From assembly GCA_020049895.1 (NCBI GenBank), contig JAGVLE010000025.1, positions 23,190-87,189 of the forward strand: a stretch of 64,000 nt of DNA. Reading direction: 5' to 3'. Origin of the DNA: Alphaproteobacteria bacterium. Lineage in GTDB: Bacteria; Pseudomonadota; Alphaproteobacteria; UBA9655. The position numbers and the translations under genes are program-made. This document shows positions 53,497-63,315 of this stretch, one piece after another (position 1 is the first letter of the stretch; each line of letters starts with the position of its first letter). The notes below the pieces were generated by a model, which saw only the letters and a list, made by a program, of their open reading frames with translations, made no database searches and was not told the DNA's origin.

Positions 53497-55916
53497 CGGA
53501 TACAGACGATAAAACAGAAGACAAAAAGCCTCTGACTCTTTCTGCAAAAACCCTTACTCTTACTAAAGGAGGAGACAGGGGACTGCATGTGCGTCAAAGC
53601 TTTACTCACGGGCGTTCAAAAACCGTAGCCGTGGAAGTCAAGAAGAAGCGCGTTGTTTTGCCTGGACAAGAAACAGGGAAAACAAAGCAGTCTGGCTCAG
53701 ATAAATCTCTGAACAGCGCAGGTCTTTCTTCTAAGGAAATCGAAGAGCGCCTCCAAACTATTCACGGGACGATGAAGACGCAAGTCCTTGAATCAGAGAA
53801 AAATCGCCTTGAGGCGGCTTTACAAGAAGAAAAAGCTTCTGCAGAAGCACTTGCTTCCGAGGAGGCGTCTACTGTTCCTTCAGACCTTTTGGCTCCCATC
53901 CCTGATGAAGGGGCGCACAAGAAAAAGCCTATTCACTCCATTTATAAGGGAGAAGATGATGAGGCCTCTCGTAAAGGGGAAGATAAGCTTAAAGTTCCTG
54001 TAACAAAACGCCTGGAGCCCAGACGTCGTCATGGAAAAATGACAGTGAATCAAGCCCTGCGAGCAGACGAAGATAAACCAGGACGAAGCCTAGCTTCTCT
54101 TCGACGACAGAGAGAAAAGCGGAAAATGGCGGGTATGGAAGTCCCCCAACAAAAAATCATCCGCGATGTCATTATTCCTGAAGTCATTACTGTGCAAGAG
54201 CTTGCTAATCGTTTAGCTGAGCGCAGCGCAGATGTCATAAAAACTCTTATGAACATGGGGGTGATGGCTACCATTACCCAATCCATTGATGCAGATACGG
54301 CTGAGCTTGTGGCAACTGAACTTGGTCATAAGGTAAAGCGGGTTGCAGAATCGGATATTGAAATAGGTCTTCACATCAAAGAAAATGATGAAAAGAAGCT
54401 AATATCTCGTCCTCCTGTTGTGACGGTTATGGGGCACGTGGATCACGGAAAGACATCACTTCTGGATGCTTTACGTAAAACAGATATTGTTTCTGGTGAA
54501 GCGGGTGGAATTACTCAGCATATTGGGGCCTATCAGGTGTCCTTAAAATCAGGAGCTAAAATTACGTTTATTGATACACCAGGCCACGCTGCTTTCACAG
54601 AAATGCGTGCCCGGGGTGCAAACGTTACCGATATCGTTGTGCTTGTTGTCGCTGCGGATGATGGCGTGAAAGATCAAACCATTGAAGCAATTCGTCATGC
54701 AAAAGCTGCAAATGTGCCGATAATTGTTGCTATCAATAAGATTGATAAACCAGGAGCAGATCCCGAAAAAGTCAGAACGATGCTTATGCAGCATGAGGTC
54801 TTCCTTGAAAAAATGGGAGGAGATGTTCTGGATGTTGAAGTTTCTGCAAAAGATGGTCAAAATCTCGATAAACTTGAGGAAACGATCCTCTTGCAAGCTG
54901 AAATGCTTAATCTAAAGGCAAACCCTGACCGTTTTGCTGAAGGTGTGGTCGTTGAGTCCAAGCTTGAAAAAGGTCGTGGTGTGGTTGCGACAGTTCTTGT
55001 ACAAAAGGGAACTTTGCGCGTCGGAGATCTCTTTGTAGCGGGTGCTGAATATGGGCGCGTGCGGGCTCTTGTGGACGGCCGTGGCAATCAAATTACAGAG
55101 GCTGGTCCTTCTGTTCCCGTAGAAATATTAGGCTTTAATGGTGCTCCTATGGCCGGAGACGACTTTGTTGTCACGGACAATGAAAGCCAGGCTCGGGAAG
55201 TATCAGCTTTCCGTCAGCGTCGGGCGAGAGAAGCCAAGTCGGCTCTTTCTGCACGCGGCACGATGGAGCAAATGTTTTCTCAAATTGCTGCTGGGGAAAT
55301 CAAAGATCTTCCCATTATCATTAAATCTGATGTTCAGGGCTCTATGGAAGCCATTAGCGGTACTCTTCTTAAGCTTTCGAATGAAGAAGTAAAGGTGAAT
55401 ATCCTTCATGCTGCTGTTGGTGAAATCACAGAAAGCGATGTGACCTTGGCCAAGGCATCCCGTGCCATGATTATTGGCTTTAACGTCCGCGCAAACCCTC
55501 AAGCTCGAGATGCTGCGCGTCGAGATGGAATTGATATTCGATATTATTCAATCATCTATGATGTCGTGGATGACATAAAGGCATCTTTGGGTGGGCTTTT
55601 ATCTCCGACTTTGCGCGAAAAATACTTGGGTGCTGCGGCAATTCGAGAGGTCTTTTCCATTTCAAAGCTCGGAAAAATTGCTGGGTGTATGGTTACGGAA
55701 GGTATCGTCAAACGTGGTGCCAAAGTTCGTCTTCTACGGGATAATGTTGTTATTCACGAAGGAACTCTTAAAACGTTGAAGCGCTTTAAAGATGAAGTAA
55801 AAGAAGTGCGTGAAGGTTACGAATGCGGTATGGCCTTTGAAGGATATAATGATATCAAGACCGGCGATGTGATCGAGTGTTTTGAGATTGAAGAAATTGC
55901 GAGAACACTAACATAA
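53493..55916 (+). CDS. infB: Translation initiation factor IF-2
   Basis: GTPase that places initiator tRNA on the 30S subunit. The 807 residues have a charged, Glu/Lys-rich N-terminal region (about 1-220), the IF2N domain (about 225-280), the G domain with G1 [15 protein letters not shown]3 DTPGHAAF and G4 NKID, and C-terminal beta-barrel and fMet-tRNA domains ending [33 protein letters not shown]. It overlaps nusA by 4 bases and rbfA follows at 2. Confidence 0.98.
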   Translation: MTDTDDKTEDKKPLTLSAKTLTLTKGGDRGLHVRQSFTHGRSKTVAVEVKKKRVVLPGQETGKTKQSGSDKSLNSAGLSSKEIEERLQTIHGTMKTQVLESEKNRLEAALQEEKASAEALASEEASTVPSDLLAPIPDEGAHKKKPIHSIYKGEDDEASRKGEDKLKVPVTKRLEPRRRHGKMTVNQALRADEDKPGRSLASLRRQREKRKMAGMEVPQQKIIRDVIIPEVITVQELANRLAERSADVIKTLMNMGVMATITQSIDADTAELVATELGHKVKRVAESDIEIGLHIKENDEKKLISRPPVVTVMGHVDHGKTSLLDALRKTDIVSGEAGGITQHIGAYQVSLKSGAKITFIDTPGHAAFTEMRARGANVTDIVVLVVAADDGVKDQTIEAIRHAKAANVPIIVAINKIDKPGADPEKVRTMLMQHEVFLEKMGGDVLDVEVSAKDGQNLDKLEETILLQAEMLNLKANPDRFAEGVVVESKLEKGRGVVATVLVQKGTLRVGDLFVAGAEYGRVRALVDGRGNQITEAGPSVPVEILGFNGAPMAGDDFVVTDNESQAREVSAFRQRRAREAKSALSARGTMEQMFSQIAAGEIKDLPIIIKSDVQGSMEAISGTLLKLSNEEVKVNILHAAVGEITESDVTLAKASRAMIIGFNVRANPQARDAARRDGIDIRYYSIIYDVVDDIKASLGGLLSPTLREKYLGAAAIREVFSISKLGKIAGCMVTEGIVKRGAKVRLLRDNVVIHEGTLKTLKRFKDEVKEVREGYECGMAFEGYNDIKTGDVIECFEIEEIARTLT

Positions 55917-55918
55917 GC

Positions 55919-56299
55919 ATGCCACCAAAACCGCCGAGCCAGCGCCAACTGCGTGTTGGAGAAGAAGTCCGCCATATTTTAGCAAGCACCTTGTTGCGCG
56001 CTGAAAGTGGAGATCCTCTTTTGGATACCGCTTCCATTAGTATAACAGAAGTTCGCGTCAGCCCGGATCTTCATCACGCTACAGTTTACATTATGCCTCT
56101 TGGGGGAGAAAAAACCCCTGAAATCCTTGCAGCTTTTAAGGACAAAGCTTGGTATTTCAGAAAAGCGGTAGCTCAGAACTTACAAACCCGAATCGCCCCT
56201 CGTCTTGTTTTTCAGTTTGATGCTTCTTTCGATGAAGCTCGACGCATTGAAGCCCTTTTGAGTTCCCCTAAAGTAAAACGAGATATAGAAGACATATAA
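55919..56299 (+). CDS. rbfA: Ribosome-binding factor A
   Basis: Small KH-fold factor for 30S maturation. The 126 residues begin PPSQRQLRVGEEVRHILASTL and include ISITEVRVSPDLHHATVYIMPLGG and FRKAVAQNLQTRIAPRLVFQFDASFDEARRIEALL, all RbfA signatures. It lies 2 bases after infB; truB and rpsO, common successors, are not seen. Confidence 0.95.
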   Translation: MPPKPPSQRQLRVGEEVRHILASTLLRAESGDPLLDTASISITEVRVSPDLHHATVYIMPLGGEKTPEILAAFKDKAWYFRKAVAQNLQTRIAPRLVFQFDASFDEARRIEALLSSPKVKRDIEDI

Positions 56300-56318
56300 T
56301 TGTTCTGAATAATTTCAA

Positions 56319-57569
56319 TCATTGCTCTTGAATAAGGGCTGAAATCTCTTTTTCAATCGAGGCATTATCCAGAAAAAGGCGCCCTAACATATCTGTAATT
56401 TTTTTGCGGGTGGCTTCATAGGCTGGCAAACGGATTCCTGCTGGTAAATTCTGAGGAAAACGAATGATCTGTTCTACACCAACACGAGCTACAGGATGGT
56501 TTTTATAAAAATCACTTTTTTTAGTTAGATCAAAGGCTTCATGGGTCACGGGAAGATAGCCTGTATCTTGGTGCCATTTTGCTTGAACCTCTGCAGAGGA
56601 TAAGTAGGTCAAGAAATCTGCAACAGCAGTTCTATCCTTGGGATAAATGTTCATTATCCAAAGGGAAGTTCCGCCTATATTGACAGCGTAAGGCTTTTTA
56701 ACAAGAGCTGCCTTATAGGGATAAGGTCCAACACCGATCTTTAGCTTAGGATTTTTTCCCTGAATTAAAGGGAAACGATGGGCTCCTTGCATAAGTATTG
56801 AGACTTTTTGATCCAAAAACAGTTGCTCTGCATCTTCAGCTTTCTCTCCTGCATATATAAAATTACCTCTGTTGGATTGTGTTTGTAAAAAGGTCAATTG
56901 CTGGATGAAATGCGGGGTATTTAATAAAAGACGTGCTTTTTGGGGATTTTTAAAGCCGTTATGATGTGAGGCAAAAGGGATATTATTGACAACAGCAAAA
57001 TGTTCTAAGGCATAGGCTGTTGGCCACGCAAATGTAAAGCCGCCGTATCCTGCAGCTACAAGTTTATTGCTATAAGCTTCAATGTCTTCCCATGTTTGCG
57101 GAGCTTTATTTGGAAGGCCCGCTTTTTCAAAAGCGTCTTTATTATAGTAAAGCACAGGAGCAGAGCAGTTGAATGGATAAGAGACCATCTTCCCATCAAA
57201 ACTATAAAAATCTCGAATGACAGGCAAAAACGAAATAGCTTTTATATCCAATACGTTTTCAATCGGGACATACATATCAGGATGGTTATGCATTGTTAAA
57301 TTGTTGTATTCCGAAACCATAGCTATATGAGGGTGTATTTTTCGTGATAATAAGTTTTGGAAACTTTCTGTGTAGTTTCCCCCTGCTAGCAGAGTGACTT
57401 GGCCTTTGGCTTTTGGTTTTTTGTTATAATTTTCTACAAGCTCTATTAGTTTTTTTTCCAGAAAATCTTCCTCTTTAAATCCGTGCATAAAAACAATTTT
57501 AGGTAGGGAAGAGTCTGCATTCAGAGAAAAAGAAAAAAGCATAAAATACAGTAAAAAATTTTTAAACAT
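56319..57569 (-). CDS. Extracellular solute-binding protein, UgpB-like
   Basis: A 416-residue periplasmic substrate-binding protein with a signal peptide (about 1-18). It resembles sn-glycerol-3-phosphate binding proteins: an MHGFKEEDFLEKKLIELVE start, PFNCSAPVLYYNKDAFEKAGLPNKAPQTWEDIEAYSNKL, and GGTSLWIM with GYLPV. Glycerol 3-phosphate or a related metabolite is a guess. No permease or ATPase gene is adjacent, so the rest of the transporter would be elsewhere or lost. The region looks AT-rich. Confidence 0.8.
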   Translation of the reverse strand: MFKNFLLYFMLFSFSLNADSSLPKIVFMHGFKEEDFLEKKLIELVENYNKKPKAKGQVTLLAGGNYTESFQNLLSRKIHPHIAMVSEYNNLTMHNHPDMYVPIENVLDIKAISFLPVIRDFYSFDGKMVSYPFNCSAPVLYYNKDAFEKAGLPNKAPQTWEDIEAYSNKLVAAGYGGFTFAWPTAYALEHFAVVNNIPFASHHNGFKNPQKARLLLNTPHFIQQLTFLQTQSNRGNFIYAGEKAEDAEQLFLDQKVSILMQGAHRFPLIQGKNPKLKIGVGPYPYKAALVKKPYAVNIGGTSLWIMNIYPKDRTAVADFLTYLSSAEVQAKWHQDTGYLPVTHEAFDLTKKSDFYKNHPVARVGVEQIIRFPQNLPAGIRLPAYEATRKKITDMLGRLFLDNASIEKEISALIQEQ

Positions 57570-57636
57570 AAAATTATCCTCACTATAGGCTACATATATT
57601 TAGTATACGAAGGGGTTTTCCTTCTTCAATACATCT

Positions 57637-58114
57637 TTAGTCTTGAATCCCTACGTAAATATCTAAAACAGTATGAAGAGGGTCTAGGGCTCGCTCATCA
57701 TGGATCTGAAAATCAGTCTCATATCGTCGTACTCCCCCGAGTTCTTGGGGAGACATATTCCAAATGTCTTGCCAGGCCTTTATGATCACATCCGGCATGA
57801 CACCAGAAGGTGTTGTCAGTTTGAGAGGGAATAATATGAGAAACAAGTCCTTCTGTGAGTTCTCCAAAGGACTCTACTTCTTCTCCAATATAGAACGTAT
57901 ATTCGCCCGTGTAATCACTCTCATAGTGGCTATATGCGCAAAAAGTTCTTCCCTTGTTTTTGCGGTGCGGAATTTTAGCGGGGAAGTTTTCCTCAACGTA
58001 CTTTTGTACACAGGGGCCAATTTTAGAAGACGCTGGATTTTCGATTGTATTGCTTGTTCGAACAGAGAGCCCTACTAATTTAATCTCTGGAAGAGATAGT
58101 CGTGTTTTTTGCAT
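57637..58114 (-). pseudogene. GyrI-like effector-binding protein, frameshifted
   Basis: Two frames of one gene. The N-terminal part (58114 to about 57820) has FCAYSHYESDYTGEYTFYIGEEVESFGELTEGLVSHIIP; the C-terminal part (about 57830 to 57637, other frame) has TPSGVMPDVIIKAWQDIWNMSPQELGGVRRYETDFQIHDERALDPLHTVLDIYVGIQD. Together they match the GyrI-like small-molecule-binding domain found at the end of AraC-type regulators. The join near 57815-57830 is broken by a small indel, probably inactivating it, or a sequencing slip. Confidence 0.8.
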
Positions 58115-58155
58115 CTATTAATACCTTTTTATTAAATCTTGAAGCAGGGGCTCAT

Positions 58156-59049
58156 TTATTTTGACCGTTTTTTTATAGGCTCAAGACGAATTATGATCTG
58201 GCTTTTAGGGTAGGCTTTTATAATTTCTTTCTCAACCTCACATGCAATTTGATCGGCTTGGCACAAAGGGAGCTCTTCTTGAAGCAAAAGACGAAGTTGA
58301 AAGAATTGCTGGAGGCCTGAGGTGCGCGTCCGCAAATCTTTTACGTTAAAGACTTCTGGGTGAGACTTGATAATGGAAAGAATTTTTTCGCGCTCTTCAT
58401 CCTCAAGCTCCCGGTCCATCAAAACATTAAAGGCCTTGACGGTAATTTTAAGAGCGGTCCAGAGGATATAAAGACCAATAAACACCCCAAAGAGAGAGTC
58501 TAGGATTTCAAGATGAAAAAATTTAGATCCCACGAGAGAAACCATAACCGCGCCATTGATTAAAAAATCTGATTGGTAATGGACTCTATCGGCTGCAATG
58601 GCGGAGGAGCCAGTTTTTTTGATCACAAAGGCTTGGTAGGTGATAAGGATCATTGTAAGGATCATCGCTATTCCCATAATGATGATGCCTATTTCTGACT
58701 CTTTGATGGGCTCAGGAGTAGAAAAGCGCTCCTTTGCCTCATATAAAACCCAAAGGGAGGTTATACAAATACAGAGCGTTTGCCCCAGGGCTGCGAGTGA
58801 TTCGGCTTTCCCATGACCAAAACGATGTTCCTTATCGGCGGGCTTTGTTGCGTGATAGACGGCTATCATCGTAATCAGTGAAGCCAAGGCATCCAAAAGG
58901 GAATCAATAAGAGAGCCTTGAAGGCTAACAGAATGGGTCATTTCCCATGCAAAAAACTTCAGAACGATAAGAATACTCGCTACGACTACAGATGCAAAGG
59001 CAGCGCTGCGGATATGGGTAGTATCAGATATTTTTCTTAAATTGATCAT
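58156..59049 (-). CDS. Cation diffusion facilitator (FieF-like)
   Basis: A 297-residue divalent-metal/H+ antiporter. Six membrane helices (about 12-215) contain the metal site SLIDSLLDALASL and the histidine/aspartate site RFGHGKAESLAALGQ. A cytoplasmic domain (about 220-295) follows with ARTRTSGLQQFFQLRLLL. Zinc, iron or cadmium export is likely; the substrate is not readable. Confidence 0.93.
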   Translation of the reverse strand: MINLRKISDTTHIRSAAFASVVVASILIVLKFFAWEMTHSVSLQGSLIDSLLDALASLITMIAVYHATKPADKEHRFGHGKAESLAALGQTLCICITSLWVLYEAKERFSTPEPIKESEIGIIIMGIAMILTMILITYQAFVIKKTGSSAIAADRVHYQSDFLINGAVMVSLVGSKFFHLEILDSLFGVFIGLYILWTALKITVKAFNVLMDRELEDEEREKILSIIKSHPEVFNVKDLRTRTSGLQQFFQLRLLLQEELPLCQADQIACEVEKEIIKAYPKSQIIIRLEPIKKRSK

Positions 59050-59486
59050 ATATCCTTTATACCAAGTTTTTTAGTTTTTGGAATCCATGCTTTCAGATAT
59101 ACAACATTAATATAAAGGTTCAATAGGTTCATTTTCGAGAAGAGTGCGTAGCATTTACCGCAAACCCCTGCATCCTTACCTAGAAAAAATACAGCACTCG
59201 CAAAGCAAGCGGCGACGTTCTTGGTGAGGACCTATATGTTATGCGGCTCTCTAAATCTTTCCAATGGCGAGGGGAGGGAGGGCTCACTCTATCATTTTTG
59301 GAATACACCTTAACGCCGCATAAAGGTGCTCACCAAGAAACGTTAAGAGCTTGCCTGTGGATTTGCTACGTTTCTAGGTAGGGACGAGGGGGGGAAGGGG
59401 GCGGAAAACTTTTAAATTTTTCTTTTCCCCTTTCCATAGAATTAGGTATAGTAGGGGGGTATTTATTATAGGAGAGAAAAGATACC
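59050..59486. other. Gene-free stretch holding MITE-like copy 2 and the frr leader
   Basis: About 440 bases without a supported gene. The repeat fills 59173-59384; the remainder holds the start region of the CDF gene and, at the right, a T-rich stretch with AGGAGAG before frr. Confidence 0.6.
59173..59384. mobile_element. MITE-like palindromic repeat, copy 2
   Basis: Second copy of the element at 50551. Ends TCCTTACCTAGAAA... and ...TTTCTAGGTAGGGA mirror each other; GCAAGCGGCGACGTTCTTGG on the left pairs imperfectly with CCAAGAAACGTTAAGAGCTTGCC on the right. Both copies share the CACCAAGAAACGTTAAGAGC stretch exactly. It lies upstream of frr, where pyrH would normally be. Confidence 0.7.
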
Positions 59487-60044
59487 GTGACTCAGGAAAG
59501 CATCTCTGAATTAAGGAAAAGAATGGGAACTGCGCTTGACGCTGTTCACAAAGAGTTTTCAGGCTTAAGAACCGGGCGTGCGTCCCCGACACTGCTTGAA
59601 TCTGTTGTCGTCGATGCTTATGGGAGTCGGATGCCTATTAACCAAGTAGGATCTGTTGCGGTTCCAGAAGCCCGCCTTTTAACGGTGTCTGTTTGGGACG
59701 CAGGGCTTGTATCAGCTGTGGAAAAAGCAATTCATGAAGCAGGGCTTGGGTTGAATCCAAGTGCTGCAGGGACTGTTATTCGTGTTCCTCTTCCAGAACT
59801 TAGTGAGGATCGCCGCAAAGAGCTTGTCAAGGTTGCGGGAAAATATACTGAGCAAGGACGGGTGGCTATTCGTAATATTCGCCGTGATGGGATGGATGGG
59901 ATAAAAAAACTTGAAAAAGATGGGCATATTTCTGAAGATGAAACCCATAGACTTGGAGAAGAAATTCAAAAAGCTACCGATGAATTTATCAAGAAAATAG
60001 ATGAAGCTTTGGCCCATAAAGAAAAAGAAATTATGCAGGTATAG
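59487..60044 (+). CDS. frr: Ribosome recycling factor
   Basis: Splits post-termination ribosomes with EF-G. The 185 residues show [50 protein letters not shown] and the long helices [24 protein letters not shown]. The GTG start at 59487 has AGGAGAG upstream. The usual preceding pyrH is absent; a MITE-like repeat lies instead. It overlaps uppS by a stop-start junction. Confidence 0.96.
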   Translation: MTQESISELRKRMGTALDAVHKEFSGLRTGRASPTLLESVVVDAYGSRMPINQVGSVAVPEARLLTVSVWDAGLVSAVEKAIHEAGLGLNPSAAGTVIRVPLPELSEDRRKELVKVAGKYTEQGRVAIRNIRRDGMDGIKKLEKDGHISEDETHRLGEEIQKATDEFIKKIDEALAHKEKEIMQV

Positions 60045-60046
60045 TG

Positions 60047-60766
60047 ATGACCAAAAAGACAATTTCTAAAGTTCCAGATCATGTAGCCGTTATAATGGAC
60101 GGTAATGGACGGTGGGCTCGCCAACAATCTTTATCGCGTTTGGAAGGTCATAAAAAAGGCATTGAGGTTGCTCGCGATATCGTTAAGGCGGCTGCGAAAA
60201 TAGGAGTTTCTTATCTTACTCTTTATGCTTTTTCTTCTGAAAATTGGCGGCGCGATCAACAGGAAGTCTCAGGGCTCATGGCGCTTCTTAAGTATTATCT
60301 TGAGCATGAAATGCAAGATTTACATAAAGAAAACGTTCGTTTGAGGGTTATTGGAGAGAGGGAGCTTCTTCCTACCCTTATTCTTACGCTCATTGAAGAG
60401 ATGGAAGAGCTGACGAAATCAAATAAAGGAATGACGCTTCAGATGGCTATTAGCTATGGAAGTCGTTCTGAGCTCATTCATGCGACAAAAGCTATTGCTG
60501 AAAAAGTCCGTGATCATCGCTTAAATCCAGAAGATATTACCGAAGAAGTGTTTGAGAAACATCTTTATACGTCCGGTATCCCTGATCCTGATTTGCTTAT
60601 TCGCACGAGTGGAGAACAACGCATTAGTAACTACTTGTTGTGGCAATTAGCTTACACAGAACTTGTTTTTATAGAAAAATTCTGGCCTGATTTTACGTCT
60701 GAGGATCTTATGGACGCTTTTCTAGTGTATCAGAATAGAGAGAGGCGCTTTGGCACGGCGGCCTAA
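60047..60766 (+). CDS. uppS: Isoprenyl (undecaprenyl) diphosphate synthase
   Basis: cis-Prenyltransferase making undecaprenyl diphosphate, the lipid carrier for murein and O-antigen. ATG 60047 is used (239 residues); a GTG three bases upstream overlaps the frr stop. HVAVIMDGNGRWARQ holds the catalytic Asp, with SFSSENWRR-like FSSENWRRDQQEV and the C-terminal RTSGEQRISNYLLWQLAYTELVF. It overlaps cdsA by 17 bases. Confidence 0.96.
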   Translation: MTKKTISKVPDHVAVIMDGNGRWARQQSLSRLEGHKKGIEVARDIVKAAAKIGVSYLTLYAFSSENWRRDQQEVSGLMALLKYYLEHEMQDLHKENVRLRVIGERELLPTLILTLIEEMEELTKSNKGMTLQMAISYGSRSELIHATKAIAEKVRDHRLNPEDITEEVFEKHLYTSGIPDPDLLIRTSGEQRISNYLLWQLAYTELVFIEKFWPDFTSEDLMDAFLVYQNRERRFGTAA

Positions 60767-61418
60767 ATTTCGAAAAACATCCACCCTTCTTCCCCGAATT
60801 CTTTCGGCGAGCGTTCTTATTCCTCTTTGTCTTTATCTTATTTATAAGGGACCTCCTTTTTCGGTGGGCTTAGGAGCTGTGGTGGCTCTTTGCCTTTTAG
60901 TCGAATGGGGGCGTCTGCTCATAAAATGTTCTTTTCCTCTTCTTGGAAAAATGAGTTATGGCGTTTTAGGGACTCTTTATCTAGGCATTGCTATTTTATG
61001 GTTTCTCTCGAACCTTGGACTCCCTGACGGGTGGCGGTTAAGTTTTTGGATTCTTTTCCTTGTCTGGAGCACAGATACGGGAGCTTATTTTGGAGGAAAA
61101 CTTCTTAAAGGCCCCAAGCTTGCTCCTTCTTTGAGTCCTAACAAAACATGGTCTGGATTTTTTTCAGGGCTTATCAGTGGAACTACCGTTGGGTACTTTG
61201 CTTCCCTTTGGTTGTTACCAGGTGTGTTTCCTTTAGGAGCCATCGTAGTCCTGGTTATTATTTCTCACTTGGGAGATCTTTTAGAATCTCAGGCTAAACG
61301 ATGGAGTCATGTGAAAGATTCAGGAGCTCTTATTCCCGGGCATGGCGGGTTTCTCGATAGGCTTGATAGCTTTTTAGCGGTGTGCTTTACGCTTGCTCTG
61401 TGGCAAGTTCTTTTCTAG
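60750..61418 (+). CDS. cdsA: Phosphatidate cytidylyltransferase
   Basis: Makes CDP-diacylglycerol, precursor of all phospholipids. A 222-residue membrane protein with about six helices; the signature is SPNKTWSGFFSGLISG and SHLGDLLESQAKRWSHVKDSGALIPGHGGFLDRLDS near the C-terminus. The start is TTG at 60750, overlapping uppS by 17 bases, so coupled. Confidence 0.93.
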   Translation: MARRPKFRKTSTLLPRILSASVLIPLCLYLIYKGPPFSVGLGAVVALCLLVEWGRLLIKCSFPLLGKMSYGVLGTLYLGIAILWFLSNLGLPDGWRLSFWILFLVWSTDTGAYFGGKLLKGPKLAPSLSPNKTWSGFFSGLISGTTVGYFASLWLLPGVFPLGAIVVLVIISHLGDLLESQAKRWSHVKDSGALIPGHGGFLDRLDSFLAVCFTLALWQVLF

Positions 61419-61420
61419 AT

Positions 61421-62632
61421 ATGGTGCGACTGACCGCTTCTTGGCTTTCTTCTCCCTCCCTGCAGCACCTTTTCACCCTTTTTGAACATGAGGGAGCTAC
61501 TCTTCGCCTCGTTGGTGGGGCGGTGCGTGATGGGCTTCTGGGGCTTCCTGTTGAAGACATAGATTTAGCCATTGATCGAGATCCTCACTGGGTTCTGAAT
61601 TTCTTAACGTCCCAGCACATTCAAGCCATCCCTACAGGTATTGATCATGGAACAATTACTGCGGTTATTGACAAACGCCCCTATCAAATCACGACGTTGC
61701 GCATAGATGTGAAAACGTTTGGCCGTAAGGCTGAGGTCGCTTTCACAGAAGACTGGGTTCAAGATGCCAAACGTCGTGATTTCACCATGAATGCTATTTA
61801 TGCCAATAAAACTGGGGAACTTTTTGATCCAGTTAATGGACTTGATGATCTTAAAAACCGGAAGATTCGGTTTGTTGGGGATCCTAATCAACGTATCCAA
61901 GAAGATTATCTTCGTATGTTACGCTTCTTTCGTTTTTCAGCGCGATTTGGAGAAAAGCCTTATGATGAGGAAGGCCTCAAGGCATGTACTCTTTATGCTT
62001 CCCATGTGTCGGAACTTGCGCGTGAGCGTGTAACAGATGAGCTCCTTAAAATTCTTGCCCTGCCAAATCCGCTTTACACTCTCGAAGAGATGGAAAAAAC
62101 AGGGGTTCTTTTTTATATTCTTCACCCGAGCTCCCCAGAAACATTCAAAGCTCTGATTGATCTTGAGCAGAGTACAGGATGGACTTCTTCAGCCCTTGTG
62201 CGTTTTGCAGCCTTGAGGCCAGATCTTGCGGAAGTTAAAAAGCATTTACGCCTTTCTCTTAATCAACAAAAAATTCTTTCCTCTTTACTAAAAATTCATC
62301 CTCTTGTAGCGGAAACATCTTTTAAACAACAAGCTTATTTGCTTCAAAAAGAGCCTGCCTTTCAGATTTCTTTCCTTCAAACAGCTATGCGTATAGCGTC
62401 TTCAGAAATTTCATTAACAGAGGGCACTTCTTTTTTTTGTGCTCTGTATAAAACCTTTTCTTCGCAAGAAATTCCTCCGCTTCCTCTCACAGGACAGGAT
62501 ATCCTTGAGAGGAACATTCCGGAAGGAAAGCAGGTGGGCTCTCTTTTAAAACAGGTAGAGGCCTGGTGGCTTTCTCAGGACCTTGAGCCTGATAGGACCG
62601 CTTGTTTAAGGTACCTTTCGACTCTCCTCTAA
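61421..62632 (+). CDS. tRNA nucleotidyltransferase/poly(A) polymerase family
   Basis: Class II nucleotidyltransferase that adds or repairs CCA ends or adds poly(A). ATG 61421 is chosen (403 residues), just after the cdsA stop; the frame extends upstream into cdsA. The catalytic block is LRLVGGAVRDGLLGLPVEDIDLAID (Gly-Gly and DxD), followed by DPNGLDDL-like FDPVNGLDDLKNRKIRFVGDPNQRIQEDYLRMLRFFRFSARF. In alphaproteobacteria this enzyme is usually CCA-adding. Its 3' end is overlapped 146 bases by the gene on the other strand. Confidence 0.9.
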   Translation: MVRLTASWLSSPSLQHLFTLFEHEGATLRLVGGAVRDGLLGLPVEDIDLAIDRDPHWVLNFLTSQHIQAIPTGIDHGTITAVIDKRPYQITTLRIDVKTFGRKAEVAFTEDWVQDAKRRDFTMNAIYANKTGELFDPVNGLDDLKNRKIRFVGDPNQRIQEDYLRMLRFFRFSARFGEKPYDEEGLKACTLYASHVSELARERVTDELLKILALPNPLYTLEEMEKTGVLFYILHPSSPETFKALIDLEQSTGWTSSALVRFAALRPDLAEVKKHLRLSLNQQKILSSLLKIHPLVAETSFKQQAYLLQKEPAFQISFLQTAMRIASSEISLTEGTSFFCALYKTFSSQEIPPLPLTGQDILERNIPEGKQVGSLLKQVEAWWLSQDLEPDRTACLRYLSTLL

Positions 62633-63142
62633 AATAAAGATCAAGCGCTGTCAGCCCTTTGTGTAGGGGATTAATATGGCTCTTTATTGCTTTTACGAAA
62701 GAATCTTCATAAAGGTCTTGTTCATAAAAAACGACCCTTAAAACAGCGTGATAGGAAGGCAACCCCGTTGTACGGAGTACAGACAGGGCTCTTCGCCAAG
62801 CTTGTGTTCGCGCCCTTTCTTCTTTTTCTGTAAAAACAGAATCTGGCTCTTTCTTTGAGGGAGTAACCCTGGGTAAAAAAGAACAAGAGCGTGAGCGAGA
62901 TCGATATCCTAAACACGGTTGATAACGCCAGCCAAGTTCTCCCAAAAACTGGCCAGCCTCAAAAAGGGGGCGTGAAATAAGGTGGCGGGCATAGAGTATC
63001 CCCAGTAATGATTCTGCTAAAGCCAGATCGTTCCCTTTATTAATAAGATCTTTTTTTTCTGGCAAAGCTCTGCGGTTCCTTTATCAACTAGTGGATGGTT
63101 GAGGCGAGGGCGTCCACGGTGTTTTGTTTTTGAGAAATGCAT
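62487..63142 (-). pseudogene. Gene split across two frames at an A-AAA-AAG slip site, unknown function
   Basis: A strong GGAGGAAG Shine-Dalgarno precedes ATG 63142. Frame 0 encodes MHFSKTKHRGRPRLNHPLVD, KGTAEL and then reaches CAG-AAA-AAA-AAG (eight A, + strand 63051-63058). Read on, it soon stops; shifted -1 it continues as KKDLINKGNDLALAESLLGILYARHLISRPLFEAGQF... to the stop at 62487. The two parts together look like one protein. A-AAA-AAG is the dnaX-type slippery heptamer, so this may be programmed frameshifting, transcriptional slippage or a decayed gene. The basic N-terminus and helical core have no recognised family. It runs 146 bases into the polymerase gene on the other strand. Confidence 0.55.
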
Positions 63143-63286
63143 ATTTTCTTCCTCCCTATGATAAGAGTGATTATCTCACCAAAAAATAAAGGCGTAAAAT
63201 TTTCTAATTGGCCATATGTGTCCTCTCACCGGCATACAAGAGAGAGTGTGGGGAGGCAAAAAACAAAAAATTAATTCAGAAAAGTG

Positions 63287-63315
63287 TTGACGGGGGGGGG
63301 AGAGATCCCTATAAG
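63287..63315 (+). promoter_or_regulatory. rRNA operon promoter
   Basis: TTGACG (63287-63292), a 17-base spacer and TATAAG (63310-63315). The spacer begins with a run of G (63292-63300, nine in all). About 340 bases upstream of the 16S start. Confidence 0.75.
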
